From positions 1 to 10,114 of the forward strand of contig JAZSAS010000069.1 in the NCBI GenBank assembly GCA_045602005.1: a stretch of DNA of 10,114 bases. The letters run 5' to 3'. The notes below the pieces were generated by a model, which did not search any database, was not told the DNA's origin, and saw nothing but the letters and a program-made list of their open reading frames with translations. The position numbers and the translations under genes were made by a program. Positions 1 to 6,614 of this stretch are shown one piece after another (positions within the stretch are counted from its first letter, which is position 1; the number at the start of each line of letters is the position of its first letter). Origin of the DNA: UMGS755 sp045602005. Lineage in GTDB: Bacteria; Bacillota; Clostridia; UBA1381; UBA9506.

Positions 1-1
1 T

Positions 2-103
2 GAATTAAAAAGATATATTGATTATTACAACAACGAAAGAATTTCTATGAAACTAAAAGGAATGAGTCCGGTGCAATACCGAACTCATTCACAAGCAAGT
101 TAA
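2..103 (+). CDS. IS3-family transposase OrfB, C-terminal fragment
   Basis: An open frame enters from the left edge and ends with TAA at 101-103, giving 33 residues. They include RYIDYYNNERI and KLKGMSPVQYR, the characteristic C-terminal signature of the rve/DDE integrase domain of IS3-family transposases (pattern YNxxRxxxxLxxxSPxxYR). The catalytic DDE residues lie upstream, outside the window. The frame is intact as far as it can be seen, so this is a fragment because of the window edge and not a demonstrated pseudogene. Its role would be transposition of its own element. Confidence 0.9.
   Translation, partial: ELKRYIDYYNNERISMKLKGMSPVQYRTHSQAS
60..90 (+). repeat. Hairpin in the 3' end of the transposase gene
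   Basis: Inverted repeat read directly: GAATGAGT (60-67) pairs with ACTCATTC (83-90), and CGGT (69-72) pairs with ACCG (78-81), with one C/A mismatch between the two stems and a 5-nt loop GCAAT. It lies wholly inside the codons for the conserved SPVQYR motif. No T-run follows, so it is not a classical intrinsic terminator. It could block transcription or translation that reads into or out of the element, but that is inference. Confidence 0.6.
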
Positions 104-113
104 TATTTAATTT

Positions 114-138
114 TGTCTAAACTTTGGGGTTCACTTCA
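114..138 (+). repeat. IS3-family terminal inverted repeat (right)
   Basis: The 25-bp stretch begins TGTCTAAACTTTGGGG and ends TCACTTCA. Its reverse complement begins TGAAGTGAACCCC, the usual shape of an IS3-family end, with terminal TG...CA. It follows the transposase stop codon by 10 bp. Its left partner is outside the window. Confidence 0.75.
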
Positions 139-170
139 TATGCGAGTGGATATTTATCTTCGCTATTTTA

Positions 171-614
171 TTAAAATGAGCCGTTTGAACGACGATAACC
201 AGAACCACGCTTTGACTCCATGCCCCTTTTCAAATCCTGCATTTTTTCATCGCTGGCCTGCTTGAATTTGTTCATCATATCTTCAAAACTCATGGGGCCG
301 GAATCGGTCTTTTTAGACCAGTCCACACGTTCGGTCTTGGGAACTCTGGCGGTTGATGGTGCGTTTTTTTTCTTTTCTTCCAAAAGTGCCTGCTTAATTG
401 ACAAGCTCACCTTGCCGTCATTATCCACAGAGATGACCTTTACCTTAACCTCGTCGTTTTCTTTTAGAAAATCACTCACATTTTTCACATAGGTCAATGC
501 GACCTCGGAAATGTGAACCAGGCCGGTTTTCCCTTCCCCCAGAGAGATAAATGCGCCAAAAGGCGAAATGCCCGTAACCCTTCCGGTCACAATTTTACCC
601 GGTTCTAAAGCCAT
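171..614 (-). CDS. yabR: S1 RNA-binding domain protein, YabR-like
   Basis: A 147-residue protein with one S1 (OB-fold) domain at about residues 5-76. The domain shows the classic pattern GxVTGISPFGAFISL, GLVHISE and GKVSLSIK, as in polynucleotide phosphorylase, ribosomal protein S1 and B. subtilis YabR/general stress protein 13. S1 domains bind single-stranded RNA, so a role with ribosome or mRNA is likely, but the exact role is not established. The C-terminal half is charged and low in complexity (SFEDMMNKFKQ..., basic tail). The frame extends upstream to a GTG at 641, but no ribosome site precedes it. The ATG at 612-614 (MALEPGK) matches where S1 proteins normally begin and has GGAAA about 7 nt before it; the ATG at 624-626 is possible. 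Its place after divIC matches the B. subtilis order yabP-yabQ-divIC-yabR. Confidence 0.88.
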   Translation of the reverse strand: MALEPGKIVTGRVTGISPFGAFISLGEGKTGLVHISEVALTYVKNVSDFLKENDEVKVKVISVDNDGKVSLSIKQALLEEKKKNAPSTARVPKTERVDWSKKTDSGPMSFEDMMNKFKQASDEKMQDLKRGMESKRGSGYRRSNGSF

Positions 615-655
615 ATGTATTTCCATAGCCTTTCTGCCCACAAAAAATTTATGAT

Positions 656-690
656 GCCGGTCTTATCTATGGGCGGATAAGATGCCCGGT
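656..690 (-). promoter_or_regulatory. Hairpin between divIC and yabR (attenuator or processing site candidate)
   Basis: TCTTATC (661-667) pairs with GATAAGA (676-682) around an 8-nt loop. CCGG at 657-660 can extend the stem with CCGG at 686-689 across a small bulge. On the minus strand, the direction of the genes, the stem is followed after about 8 nt by a T-rich run (ATTTTTTG). It is therefore terminator-like but imperfect, with a bulged base and a displaced T-run. It may partly terminate or process the yabPQ-divIC transcript, so that yabR is expressed at a different level. Confidence 0.4.
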
Positions 691-707
691 ATATAAGCAT
701 ATAAAAC

Positions 708-1004
708 TTATTTCTTCTTTGCGTCGATAAACACTTTTTCGTCCGGCTTCATGTATCCCAGCTTGTCTCTGGCAACACGCTCCACATATTCCGGCGTGCC
801 GGCAGCTTCTTTTTGCTGCACCAGTTCCTCGTGAACCTGCTGGGCATCGGCAATCTGCTGGTCTAAAGCCTTACCTTCCTTTGACAGACGTGACAAATCA
901 CCCTGCTGCAAGAAAAACAAACAGCAGATATACAAAATCAGCCCAAGGAGGAGACCTCGTTTGAGCAATACCCCGATATCAACTTTTTTTCTTTTCTTCT
1001 GCAT
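708..1004 (-). CDS. divIC: Septum formation initiator DivIC/FtsB family
   Basis: A 98-residue bitopic membrane protein. The order is a short basic cytoplasmic N-terminus (KKRKK), one membrane segment at about 17-32 (LLLGLILYICCLFFL), then an extracytoplasmic coiled coil at about 36-70, then the family's conserved C-terminal YVERVARDKLGYMKPDE block. In the family, DivIC/FtsB joins FtsL and DivIB/FtsQ in the divisome complex that activates septal peptidoglycan synthesis. Length is normal for the family. The start is supported by AGAGGA with 6-nt spacing. It lies 10 bp after yabQ, and the neighbours are diagnostic of the Firmicutes cluster. Confidence 0.92.
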   Translation of the reverse strand: MQKKRKKVDIGVLLKRGLLLGLILYICCLFFLQQGDLSRLSKEGKALDQQIADAQQVHEELVQQKEAAGTPEYVERVARDKLGYMKPDEKVFIDAKKK

Positions 1005-1014
1005 TGGTATTCCT

Positions 1015-1503
1015 CTATTTTTTCTTTATCAGTCTGCCCGTTTGTTTCACACTGTTGCAAATTCGCCTTGACATATAAAGAACAAAGCGTTTAAGCGGTC
1101 GAAAAACAAAATATGTAACCTTATATAATATATTATACGCAAAAAACAGCGGTGTCAAGAGGATTTTCAAAAAAAACTTGAATATTTTAGAAAAAAAGTC
1201 AACTGCCAACAAAAATAACTTTAAAACCCAGGGAGATAGGGTGAGACCATAGAGCAATGCCCCTAAACCGGCACCTGCCAATTGATAAAACCGAAGAATG
1301 CCGTTATTCACCTGAAAAATGACAAAAAACATAATCGCCAGAGCCGCCAGCCAAAAGGTTCCATCTTGAATATGAATTAAAAGCGCACCGCTCTCTGACC
1401 TTCTGCGAATGATGCGGAACAGGTCATAAATCAGGAAAATCAATGCACCCGCCAAGGCAGAGCACAGAAACACAAAAGCTTCGTGAGAAACGGATATTCC
1501 CAT
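1015..1503 (-). CDS. yabQ: Spore cortex biosynthesis membrane protein YabQ
   Basis: A 162-residue, highly hydrophobic protein with about four membrane segments. The first covers about residues 8-28 and runs into LIYDLFRIIRRR, a typical YabQ feature. Two more lie at about 50-90. A long hydrophobic stretch at about 93-135 ends in a basic tail. In B. subtilis YabQ is made in the mother cell, localises to forespore membranes and is needed for cortex peptidoglycan formation; its mechanism is unknown. The start has AGAGGAAG with 8-nt spacing. It sits 16 bp after yabP and 10 bp before divIC, so co-transcription is likely. Identification rests on topology plus conserved gene order. Confidence 0.87.
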   Translation of the reverse strand: MGISVSHEAFVFLCSALAGALIFLIYDLFRIIRRRSESGALLIHIQDGTFWLAALAIMFFVIFQVNNGILRFYQLAGAGLGALLYGLTLSPWVLKLFLLAVDFFSKIFKFFLKILLTPLFFAYNILYKVTYFVFRPLKRFVLYMSRRICNSVKQTGRLIKKK

Positions 1504-1519
1504 TTTGTCGGCTTCCTCT

Positions 1520-1798
1520 CTATTTCAGCATTCGTTTGAAAAAACCTTTGCCTTTGTGTCCGTAGCCGTCACGTCCGGTGTAAACAATGCTGGCAATTTC
1601 GCCGGTAATAATCAGTTCACCGCCGGAAACATCCAGTTTTTGAATGTGCAGGTCATATCCCTCCACAATAATTGTATCTGTGGGGGTGAACATTACGATT
1701 TTTCCTTCGTCAAAGGTGTCAACATCCTCCACCTGGGTAATGCTCAGTCGGCTTTTATCTTCTAAAATCAAGTTATGCAGTCCTCTTTTTTCGTCCAT
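1520..1798 (-). CDS. yabP: Sporulation protein YabP
   Basis: A 92-residue soluble protein of the YabP/YqfC family. Visible family features are an N-terminal HNLILEDKSRLSITQVEDVDTFDE block, written here in two parts as HNLILEDKSRL and SITQVEDVDTFDE, then the ILVEGYDLHIQKLDVSGGEL-like segment (here IIVEGYDLHIQKLD) with ITGEI, and a basic C-terminus KGFFKRMLK. In B. subtilis yabP is a mother-cell sporulation gene co-transcribed with yabQ; its biochemical role is not known. The start is clear, with AGGAGG 7 nt before the ATG. It is the first gene of the minus-strand cluster. The usual upstream gene yabO/rqcP is not adjacent here; the divergent methyltransferase operon lies there instead. Confidence 0.9.
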   Translation of the reverse strand: MDEKRGLHNLILEDKSRLSITQVEDVDTFDEGKIVMFTPTDTIIVEGYDLHIQKLDVSGGELIITGEIASIVYTGRDGYGHKGKGFFKRMLK

Positions 1799-1830
1799 TG
1801 ATACGTCCTCCTATATGATTGATTTGTTAC

Positions 1831-1860
1831 GAGTTTATGAAAAATGAAGAGAGTTTATGA
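1831..1860 (+). repeat. Perfect 10-bp direct repeat, 20-bp period (candidate operator)
   Basis: GAGTTTATGA occurs at 1831-1840 and again at 1851-1860, separated by AAAATGAAGA. The period is about two DNA helical turns. Relative to the expected start of the rightward operon (about 1904) it covers roughly -73 to -44, where OmpR-family activators often bind to direct repeats. Binding by the response regulator encoded at 2842-3531 is a hypothesis only. Confidence 0.45.
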
Positions 1861-1861
1861 C
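1832..1861 (-). promoter_or_regulatory. Candidate sigma-E-type promoter for yabP
   Basis: On the minus strand GTCATAA (1861-1855) and CATAAACT (1839-1832) are separated by 15 bp. This resembles the sigma-E -35 and -10 elements (GHATATT and CATACAHT). Transcription would start near 1825, leaving a leader of about 27 nt with the AGGAGG of yabP. Known yabP transcription in B. subtilis is mother-cell specific, which agrees. The match is partial, and the same bases form the direct repeat at 1831-1860. Confidence 0.35.
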
Positions 1862-1868
1862 TTTTTAA

Positions 1869-1897
1869 TTGACTAAAAACCCGCCAAATGATACAAT
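1869..1897 (+). promoter_or_regulatory. Sigma-A promoter of the methyltransferase-TCS-metal importer operon
   Basis: TTGACT (1869-1874) and TACAAT (1892-1897) are separated by exactly 17 bp. A TGA immediately before the -10 gives an extended -10. Each hexamer differs from consensus by one base. The start is expected near 1904, about 30 nt before the methyltransferase ATG. This is the only good promoter I see for the following six genes. Confidence 0.75.
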
Positions 1898-1932
1898 AAG
1901 AATGGATTAATATAGGAAGGACAACGAGAAAT

Positions 1933-2805
1933 ATGTGGATTTGCGATACATGGAAGGAATATCAGGTGTTGGACCTTTCCGGCGGCGATAAGCTGGAGGA
2001 ATGGAACGGCGTGCAGGTGGTGCGGCCCGACCCTCAGGTTATTTGGGACAGGCGCATGCGACCCAAGCTGTGGGACAAGGCAGACGGCACATATCATCGC
2101 AGCCGGTCAGGTGGCGGCAGCTGGAGTTTTCGGCGGCAACTGCCGGAGAGATGGCCGTTGCGGTTTGAGCCCTTGGATTTGACCTTTCACATTAAACCCA
2201 CAGGCTTTAAACACATGGGCTTGTTTCCGGAGCAGGGTGTGAACTGGGAATGGATGCATCGTTTGATTTCCGGAGCAAACCGTCCGGTGCGGGTGCTGAA
2301 TTTGTTTGCCTATACCGGCGGTGCAACGCTGGCTTGTGCCAGAGCCGGTGCCAGCGTTACTCATATAGATTCTTCTAAAGGGATTGTTGGCTGGGCTAAG
2401 GAAAATCTGGCACTGTCTCACATGGCAGACCGTCCTGTGCGGTTCATTGCCGATGATGCCATTAAATTTGTGGAGCGGGAAATCCGCCGTGGCAATTCCT
2501 ATGAGGGCATTATTATGGACCCGCCATCTTATGGCAGAGGTCCCGGCGGCGAAATTTTTAAGCTGGAGAAGGAGCTGTTTCATCTGGTTGAAAAATGCGC
2601 AAGCCTTTTATCAGATAAGCCTCTTTTCTTTTTAATCAATTCCTATACAACCGGTCTTGCACCTTCTGTTTTGTCAAACCTGTTGCAGTTGACGGTTGCA
2701 AGCAAACACGGCGGAAAAACAGAGGCCGGCGAAGTGGGTTTGCCGGTTGCCGGCAGTTCTCTGGTGCTTCCCTGCGGTTCATCGGGGAGATGGCAGGCGC
2801 AATAA
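1933..2805 (+). CDS. Class I SAM-dependent methyltransferase, RlmI/RlmK-like
   Basis: A 290-residue protein. Motif I for AdoMet binding is VLNLFAYTGGATLACARAG (about 121-139), followed by an acidic ribose contact (HIDSSKG) and WAKEN. Motif IV is MDPPSYGRGP (about 195-204), and the protein ends GSSLVLPCGSSGRW. This layout matches the RlmI/RlmK Rossmann domain family (Pfam Methyltrans_SAM), whose studied members methylate 23S rRNA; the substrate here is not shown by the sequence. There is no N-terminal PUA domain as in RlmI, but a family-specific segment at 1-110 instead, usual for clostridial members of about 290 residues. GGAAGG lies 12 nt before the ATG, a little far. It is the first gene of the operon. 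Any functional link to the metal importer is unproven. Confidence 0.85.
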   Translation: MWICDTWKEYQVLDLSGGDKLEEWNGVQVVRPDPQVIWDRRMRPKLWDKADGTYHRSRSGGGSWSFRRQLPERWPLRFEPLDLTFHIKPTGFKHMGLFPEQGVNWEWMHRLISGANRPVRVLNLFAYTGGATLACARAGASVTHIDSSKGIVGWAKENLALSHMADRPVRFIADDAIKFVEREIRRGNSYEGIIMDPPSYGRGPGGEIFKLEKELFHLVEKCASLLSDKPLFFLINSYTTGLAPSVLSNLLQLTVASKHGGKTEAGEVGLPVAGSSLVLPCGSSGRWQAQ

Positions 2806-2841
2806 CAAAACGTTTTTACATACATTAGGGAGGGAATAGGC

Positions 2842-3531
2842 ATGAACAATCAACACATTTTGGTCGTGGATGATGACAGAAATATTTGTGAGTTGATTCG
2901 GCTGTATCTGGAAAAAGAAGGTTTTTCCGTCACGCTGGCCTATGATGGACAGTCGGCGCTGAATCTGTTTAAGGAAAGAACGCCCTCTGTTGTGATTTTA
3001 GATGTGATGTTGCCGAAAATGGATGGATTTCAGGTTTGTCGTGAAATCCGGCGAATCAGTAACATTCCCATCATCATGCTCACTGCCAAGGGCGAAACCT
3101 TTGACAAGGTTCTGGGACTGGAATTAGGTGCTGACGATTATATGGTCAAGCCTTTTGAAAATAAGGAGCTTGTGGCTCGCATTAAGGCGGCGCTGCGGCG
3201 GTATGACCCAAAGGATGATGCAGTTAAGGAAATTGTTTATCCCAATCTGGTCATCAACCTTTCCAACTATGAATTGAAAATTGCCGGCAATCAGGTGGAC
3301 ATTCCCCCGAAAGAACTGGAACTTCTATATTTTCTTGCCACCAACCCCAACAAGGTGTTCACCCGTGAACAGCTTTTAGAAACAGTTTGGGGGTTTGACT
3401 ATTTTGGCGATTCCCGAACTGTAGATGTTCACGTGAAACGTCTCCGTGAAAAGTTGGAGCGTGCCGGTGAAGGTCAAAACTGGCAACTGAAAACAGTTTG
3501 GGGTGTGGGTTATAAATTTGAAGTAAAGTAA
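2842..3531 (+). CDS. OmpR/PhoB-family response regulator
   Basis: A 229-residue transcription factor of standard length. The receiver domain spans about 1-120, with acidic pocket D10-D12, phosphoacceptor D54 (VVILDVMLP), T81 (IIMLTAKG) and K103 (MVKPFE). A winged-helix DNA-binding domain at about 130-228 shows PPKELELLYFLA, FTREQLLETVWG and the recognition-helix region SRTVDVHVKRLREKLE. All catalytic residues are present. AGGGAGGG precedes the ATG. The partner kinase starts 9 bp after its stop, so this is a cognate pair. The sequence resembles the WalR/ResD/PhoP group, but the regulon cannot be read from sequence. The direct repeat at 1831-1860 is a possible autoregulatory target. Confidence 0.95.
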   Translation: MNNQHILVVDDDRNICELIRLYLEKEGFSVTLAYDGQSALNLFKERTPSVVILDVMLPKMDGFQVCREIRRISNIPIIMLTAKGETFDKVLGLELGADDYMVKPFENKELVARIKAALRRYDPKDDAVKEIVYPNLVINLSNYELKIAGNQVDIPPKELELLYFLATNPNKVFTREQLLETVWGFDYFGDSRTVDVHVKRLREKLERAGEGQNWQLKTVWGVGYKFEVK

Positions 3532-3540
3532 GGGATGATC

Positions 3541-4977
3541 GTGGTTAAAAAAAGTATTTTTTCACAGTTGTTTTTCTATACCATGCTGGCCATTCTCTTC
3601 AGCTTTCTGGTTATGGGAATGCTGATGTATGGTCTGTTGGGTAATTATCTTACAGCCCGTGAGGAGGACAAACTGACTTATGTGGCAGAGAGTCTTGCCA
3701 ATTTCACGGTGAATCTGGCTCAGCGGAACCCTAACTATGCAAAGGAAAACTATCAGATGAGTGTAGATGCCCTGAGCCGCTCTTCTGAAAGCTTTATTGT
3801 GGTTATCAATACTGGCGGTGACATCATCACTGCAACATCGGACTATACGAACATTACAATTCGTCAGGAGTTTTATCAGGAGGTGTTGCAAGGCCAGAAG
3901 GTACGCCATGTGGGCACCTTGGGCGGCATATTCAACACCACAACCCTGACGGTGGGTATTCCCATTCAGCTTAATGACGGCACTGTGCTTGGCGGCATTT
4001 TAGTCAGCCTGCCTGTGCCGGAAATTCACCAGGTGCGTGCCGGTGTGATTCAAATTTTTCTGTTTTCTGTTTCGCTGGTTTTTTTGGTGTCGCTGGTGAT
4101 TATTTATACCATGTCCGCTCGCATCACCCGCCCTTTAAAAGCATTAAACAGTGCTTCTAAAGCTATTGCAGATGGGCATCTGGAACGGCGGGTTTCTCTT
4201 TCTGAGCAGAATGAAATCGGTGAATTGGGAGATTCTTTTAATAAAATGGCAGATTCCATCCAGCGACTGGAAGATATGCGCCGCAGCTTTGTGGCCAATG
4301 TGTCCCACGATTTGCGCACACCCATGACGACCATTACCGGTTTTGTGGGGGGCATGTTAGACGGAACCATCCCGCCGGAGAAACATGAACAGTATTTGAC
4401 CATTGTTTTGGATGAAACCAAGCGCCTTTCCAGATTGGTGACCGACCTTTTAGACATTTCTAAAATGGAACAGGGCAGCTTTTCTTTGGAAATTCGCGAG
4501 CTGGATATCAATGAACTGCTGCGCTTGACGCTTATTAAGCTGGAAAAACGTATTACAGAGAAAAACATTCATTTAACCATGAATTTTCAATCGGAGAACC
4601 AGCGTGTGCTGGCAGATAAGGATAGCATTCAACGAGTGTTGACAAATCTTTTAGACAATGCCATTAAATTTACGGAGGAAGGCGGATTTATTGACGTCCG
4701 CACTGGTTTAACAGACCGGTATAAGGTGTTTGTATCCATTCAGAATTCCGGTGCCGGCATTGATGGTGAGGATTTAAAGCATATTTTTGACCGTTTCTAT
4801 AAGTCTGACAAATCCCGCAGTCAGGATAAAAACGGCACCGGTCTGGGATTGTTTATTGTAAAAAACATCATTAAAAGCCATGGCGAAACCGTTTGGGCGG
4901 AAAGCGAGCCAGATTCTTACACGCGCTTTAACTTCACCCTGACACCTGCGCCAACAGCAAAACGGATAGTCACATAA
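3541..4977 (+). CDS. Sensor histidine kinase (two membrane segments, HAMP, HisKA, HATPase_c)
   Basis: 478 residues from GTG at 3541, chosen because AAGGG ends 6 nt before it; the in-frame ATG at 3535 directly touches that site. Order: TM1 at about 7-32; an extracytoplasmic sensor of about 130 residues with PAS/Cache-like strands (FIVVINTGGDIITA, VGIPIQLNDGTVLGG); TM2 at about 167-191; HAMP at about 192-245; HisKA with FVANVSHDLRTPM, H256 being phosphorylated; and ATPase domain with N box LLDNAIKF (N373), GAGID and G2 GTGLGLFIVK (G432). All kinase motifs are intact. The layout resembles WalK/ResE-type kinases, but there is no cytoplasmic PAS domain as in WalK. The sensor has no His- or Cys-rich metal motif, so the ligand is unknown. 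Its location before a metal importer suggests envelope or metal status, which is inference. Confidence 0.93.
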   Translation: MVKKSIFSQLFFYTMLAILFSFLVMGMLMYGLLGNYLTAREEDKLTYVAESLANFTVNLAQRNPNYAKENYQMSVDALSRSSESFIVVINTGGDIITATSDYTNITIRQEFYQEVLQGQKVRHVGTLGGIFNTTTLTVGIPIQLNDGTVLGGILVSLPVPEIHQVRAGVIQIFLFSVSLVFLVSLVIIYTMSARITRPLKALNSASKAIADGHLERRVSLSEQNEIGELGDSFNKMADSIQRLEDMRRSFVANVSHDLRTPMTTITGFVGGMLDGTIPPEKHEQYLTIVLDETKRLSRLVTDLLDISKMEQGSFSLEIRELDINELLRLTLIKLEKRITEKNIHLTMNFQSENQRVLADKDSIQRVLTNLLDNAIKFTEEGGFIDVRTGLTDRYKVFVSIQNSGAGIDGEDLKHIFDRFYKSDKSRSQDKNGTGLGLFIVKNIIKSHGETVWAESEPDSYTRFNFTLTPAPTAKRIVT

Positions 4978-4994
4978 ATGACGGAGGTAATCAG

Positions 4995-5906
4995 TTGAAA
5001 CGAATCAGTTTTTTTCTCGCGGTCTTTCTAATCCTGTGCGCTATGACCGGTTGCAGCATGCCTGCAAAACAAGCAAAGAGCCACAATCTCACCATTGTGG
5101 CGAGCCTGTTCCCCCAATATGATTTTGCAAGAGCCATTGCCGGCGATTTGGCAGAGGTTATCCTGCTCTTGCCGCCCGGTGCGGAAAGCCATTCCTTTGA
5201 GCCTACGCCTGCTGATGTTATTGCCATTAATGAGGCAGATTTATTCGTTTATACGGGAGATGTTATGGAGAGTTGGGCCGCTTCTCTGCTGGAAGGTCTG
5301 GAGAGTGATACTGCGATTTTAGATATGTCTGCCGGCATTCCTTTGTGTGACCACGAAGGGCAGACGGACCATCATCACGACGTAGATCCCCATATTTTCA
5401 CCAACCCCTGTTATGCCATCCGCATGGCGCAAAGTCTGGAGGACAAGCTTTGTCAGCTAGACCCGTCTCACAGCGAAATTTATAGAAGTCGGGGAGCGGC
5501 ATATCGTGAAGAGCTTGCCGCATTGGACCGAGATTTTCGGGAAACGGTGAGTGCGGGTGTGCGCAATAAGCTGATTTTTGGCGGAAGGTTTGCTTTTTTA
5601 TATTTCACAGAGGAATATGGCCTGACTTATGATTCTGCCTATGATTCCTGTTCATCGGAAACAGAGCCTGCGGCAGCGGATATCGCCAGAATTATTGACA
5701 CGGTTAAATCGGAGAATATTCCGGTTGTTTATTATGAAGAACTGTCTAACGGAAAAACAGCCAAATTGATTTGTGATGAAACAGGCGCAAAACCGCTGTT
5801 GTTCCATTCCTGTCATAACGTTTCGGAGGAGGAGCTTGCATCGGGTGTGACATATCTGTCACTGATGCAGATGAATTTAAATAATTTAAAGGAGGGACTT
5901 TCCTAA
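4995..5906 (+). CDS. znuA: Metal (Zn/Mn-type) ABC transporter substrate-binding lipoprotein
   Basis: A 303-residue member of the ZnuA/TroA cluster A-I binding proteins. It starts with TTG, supported by GGAGG with 7-nt spacing. The lipoprotein signal peptide ends at lipobox AMTGC, with C20 lipidated. Metal ligands visible are H66 (GAESHSFEP) and H133 (VDPHIFTNP). A short His/Asp loop, CDHEGQTDHHHDVD (118-131), is typical of zinc-type members. The third-ligand site, normally His (ZnuA) or Glu (PsaA), reads GGRFAFLYF, with no His or Glu directly there. The C-terminal ligand region has HSCHN at about 271-275. Length is usual. It delivers metal to the ATPase and permease encoded next. Zinc is the best guess, with manganese possible; the symbol is by family only. 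Confidence 0.88.
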   Translation: MKRISFFLAVFLILCAMTGCSMPAKQAKSHNLTIVASLFPQYDFARAIAGDLAEVILLLPPGAESHSFEPTPADVIAINEADLFVYTGDVMESWAASLLEGLESDTAILDMSAGIPLCDHEGQTDHHHDVDPHIFTNPCYAIRMAQSLEDKLCQLDPSHSEIYRSRGAAYREELAALDRDFRETVSAGVRNKLIFGGRFAFLYFTEEYGLTYDSAYDSCSSETEPAAADIARIIDTVKSENIPVVYYEELSNGKTAKLICDETGAKPLLFHSCHNVSEEELASGVTYLSLMQMNLNNLKEGLS

Positions 5907-6614
5907 ATGGCCCTGCTTTCTTGTGAAGATTTATGTATGCATTATGAAAGTGTCAACGCAGTCTGCCACGTGGATTTCACCGTGGAGGAGGGGGACTGTC
6001 TTTGCGTTGTGGGGGAAAATGGTTCCGGAAAAAGCACCTTGATTAAGGGTCTTTTGGGTCTGCTGCCACCCAGCCACGGACGTGTGGTTTTGTCTGGCTT
6101 ATCCCAAACGGAGATTGGGTATCTGCCTCAGCAAACACAGGTGCAAAAAGATTTTCCCGCCTCGGTTTATGAGGTGGCACTTTCTGGCTGTCGCAGCCGG
6201 AAGGGATATCGTCCTTTTTATTCTAAGGCAGAGCACCGGCGGACGGAGGAAATGTTGTCTCTTTTAAATATTAGTCACCTGCAAAAACGTTCCTATAGGG
6301 AGCTTTCCGGCGGTCAACAGCAACGAGTGCTTTTGGCACGGGCCTTGTGTGCCACAGAAAAATTACTGTTGCTGGATGAGCCGGCAGCGGGCCTAGACCC
6401 TGCCGCCACAGCGGAATTGTATCAAATTATACAGGATTTGAACCGCAAGCGTGGCGTTACGGTGATTATGGTGTCTCATGATATAAAAAATGCCGTAGAA
6501 TACGGCACAAAAATTCTGCATATGGCAACTCACGTAGTGTTTTTTGGCACGGCAGAGGCATATACTGCCACAGAAGCCTATGCCAGATTGGCAGGAGGTG
6601 TGCGCCGTGGTTGA
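5907..6614 (+). CDS. znuC: Metal ABC transporter ATP-binding protein, ZnuC-like
   Basis: A 235-residue ABC ATPase. Walker A is GENGSGKST (36-44), the Q-loop region is IGYLPQQTQ, and the signature is LSGGQQQR (133-140). Walker B with the catalytic Glu is LLLLDEP (D157, E158), followed by the D-loop GLDP and switch H191 (MVSHDIKN). All motifs are complete, so it should be active. The phrase YLPQQTQVQKDFPASVYEV is typical of the zinc/manganese importer subfamily. It begins on the base after the binding-protein stop codon, with GGAGGG about 11 nt upstream. Its end overlaps the permease start by 8 bp, indicating translational coupling. Confidence 0.92.
   Translation: MALLSCEDLCMHYESVNAVCHVDFTVEEGDCLCVVGENGSGKSTLIKGLLGLLPPSHGRVVLSGLSQTEIGYLPQQTQVQKDFPASVYEVALSGCRSRKGYRPFYSKAEHRRTEEMLSLLNISHLQKRSYRELSGGQQQRVLLARALCATEKLLLLDEPAAGLDPAATAELYQIIQDLNRKRGVTVIMVSHDIKNAVEYGTKILHMATHVVFFGTAEAYTATEAYARLAGGVRRG

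Larger units (their letters stand above)
1..138 (+). mobile_element. Right end of an IS3-family insertion sequence (5' part outside window)
   Basis: The window opens inside an insertion sequence. Seen directly: the last codons of an IS3-family (orfB, DDE integrase type) transposase, then a short AT-rich tail, then a terminal inverted repeat ending ...GGGGTTCACTTCA at 138. IS3-family ends typically carry a TGTC(C/T)A...TTTTGGGG...TCA pattern and terminate in CA, which fits. The element ends 32 bp past the stop codon of the convergent S1-domain gene. The 3-4 bp target duplication would start at 139 (TATG), but it cannot be confirmed because the left end is missing. The subgroup (IS150-like, for example) cannot be decided from this fragment. 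Confidence 0.85.

Noticed and set aside
624..641. GTG at 641 as the yabR start
   Set aside because: No ribosome site stands upstream, and the added residues precede the usual S1-protein N-terminus.
1505..1847. Plus-strand frames opposite yabP
   Set aside because: They are antisense to a well-supported gene with its own Shine-Dalgarno site, and show no recognisable protein features.
1799..1932. Zur or MntR operator for the metal importer
   Set aside because: No inverted repeat resembling the Zur box (AAATCGTAAT type) or a Mn-responsive palindrome was found; TTACGAG near 1827 is an isolated partial match.
3562..4568. Minus-strand frames opposite the histidine kinase
   Set aside because: They lie antisense to intact kinase motifs; composition is that of a shadow frame.
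6544..6606. Extended N-terminus of the permease from an ATG at 6544
   Set aside because: It would overlap the ATPase gene by 71 bp and adds a non-membrane stretch. The GTG at 6607 has an AGGAGG at ideal spacing and gives the family's normal N-terminus.
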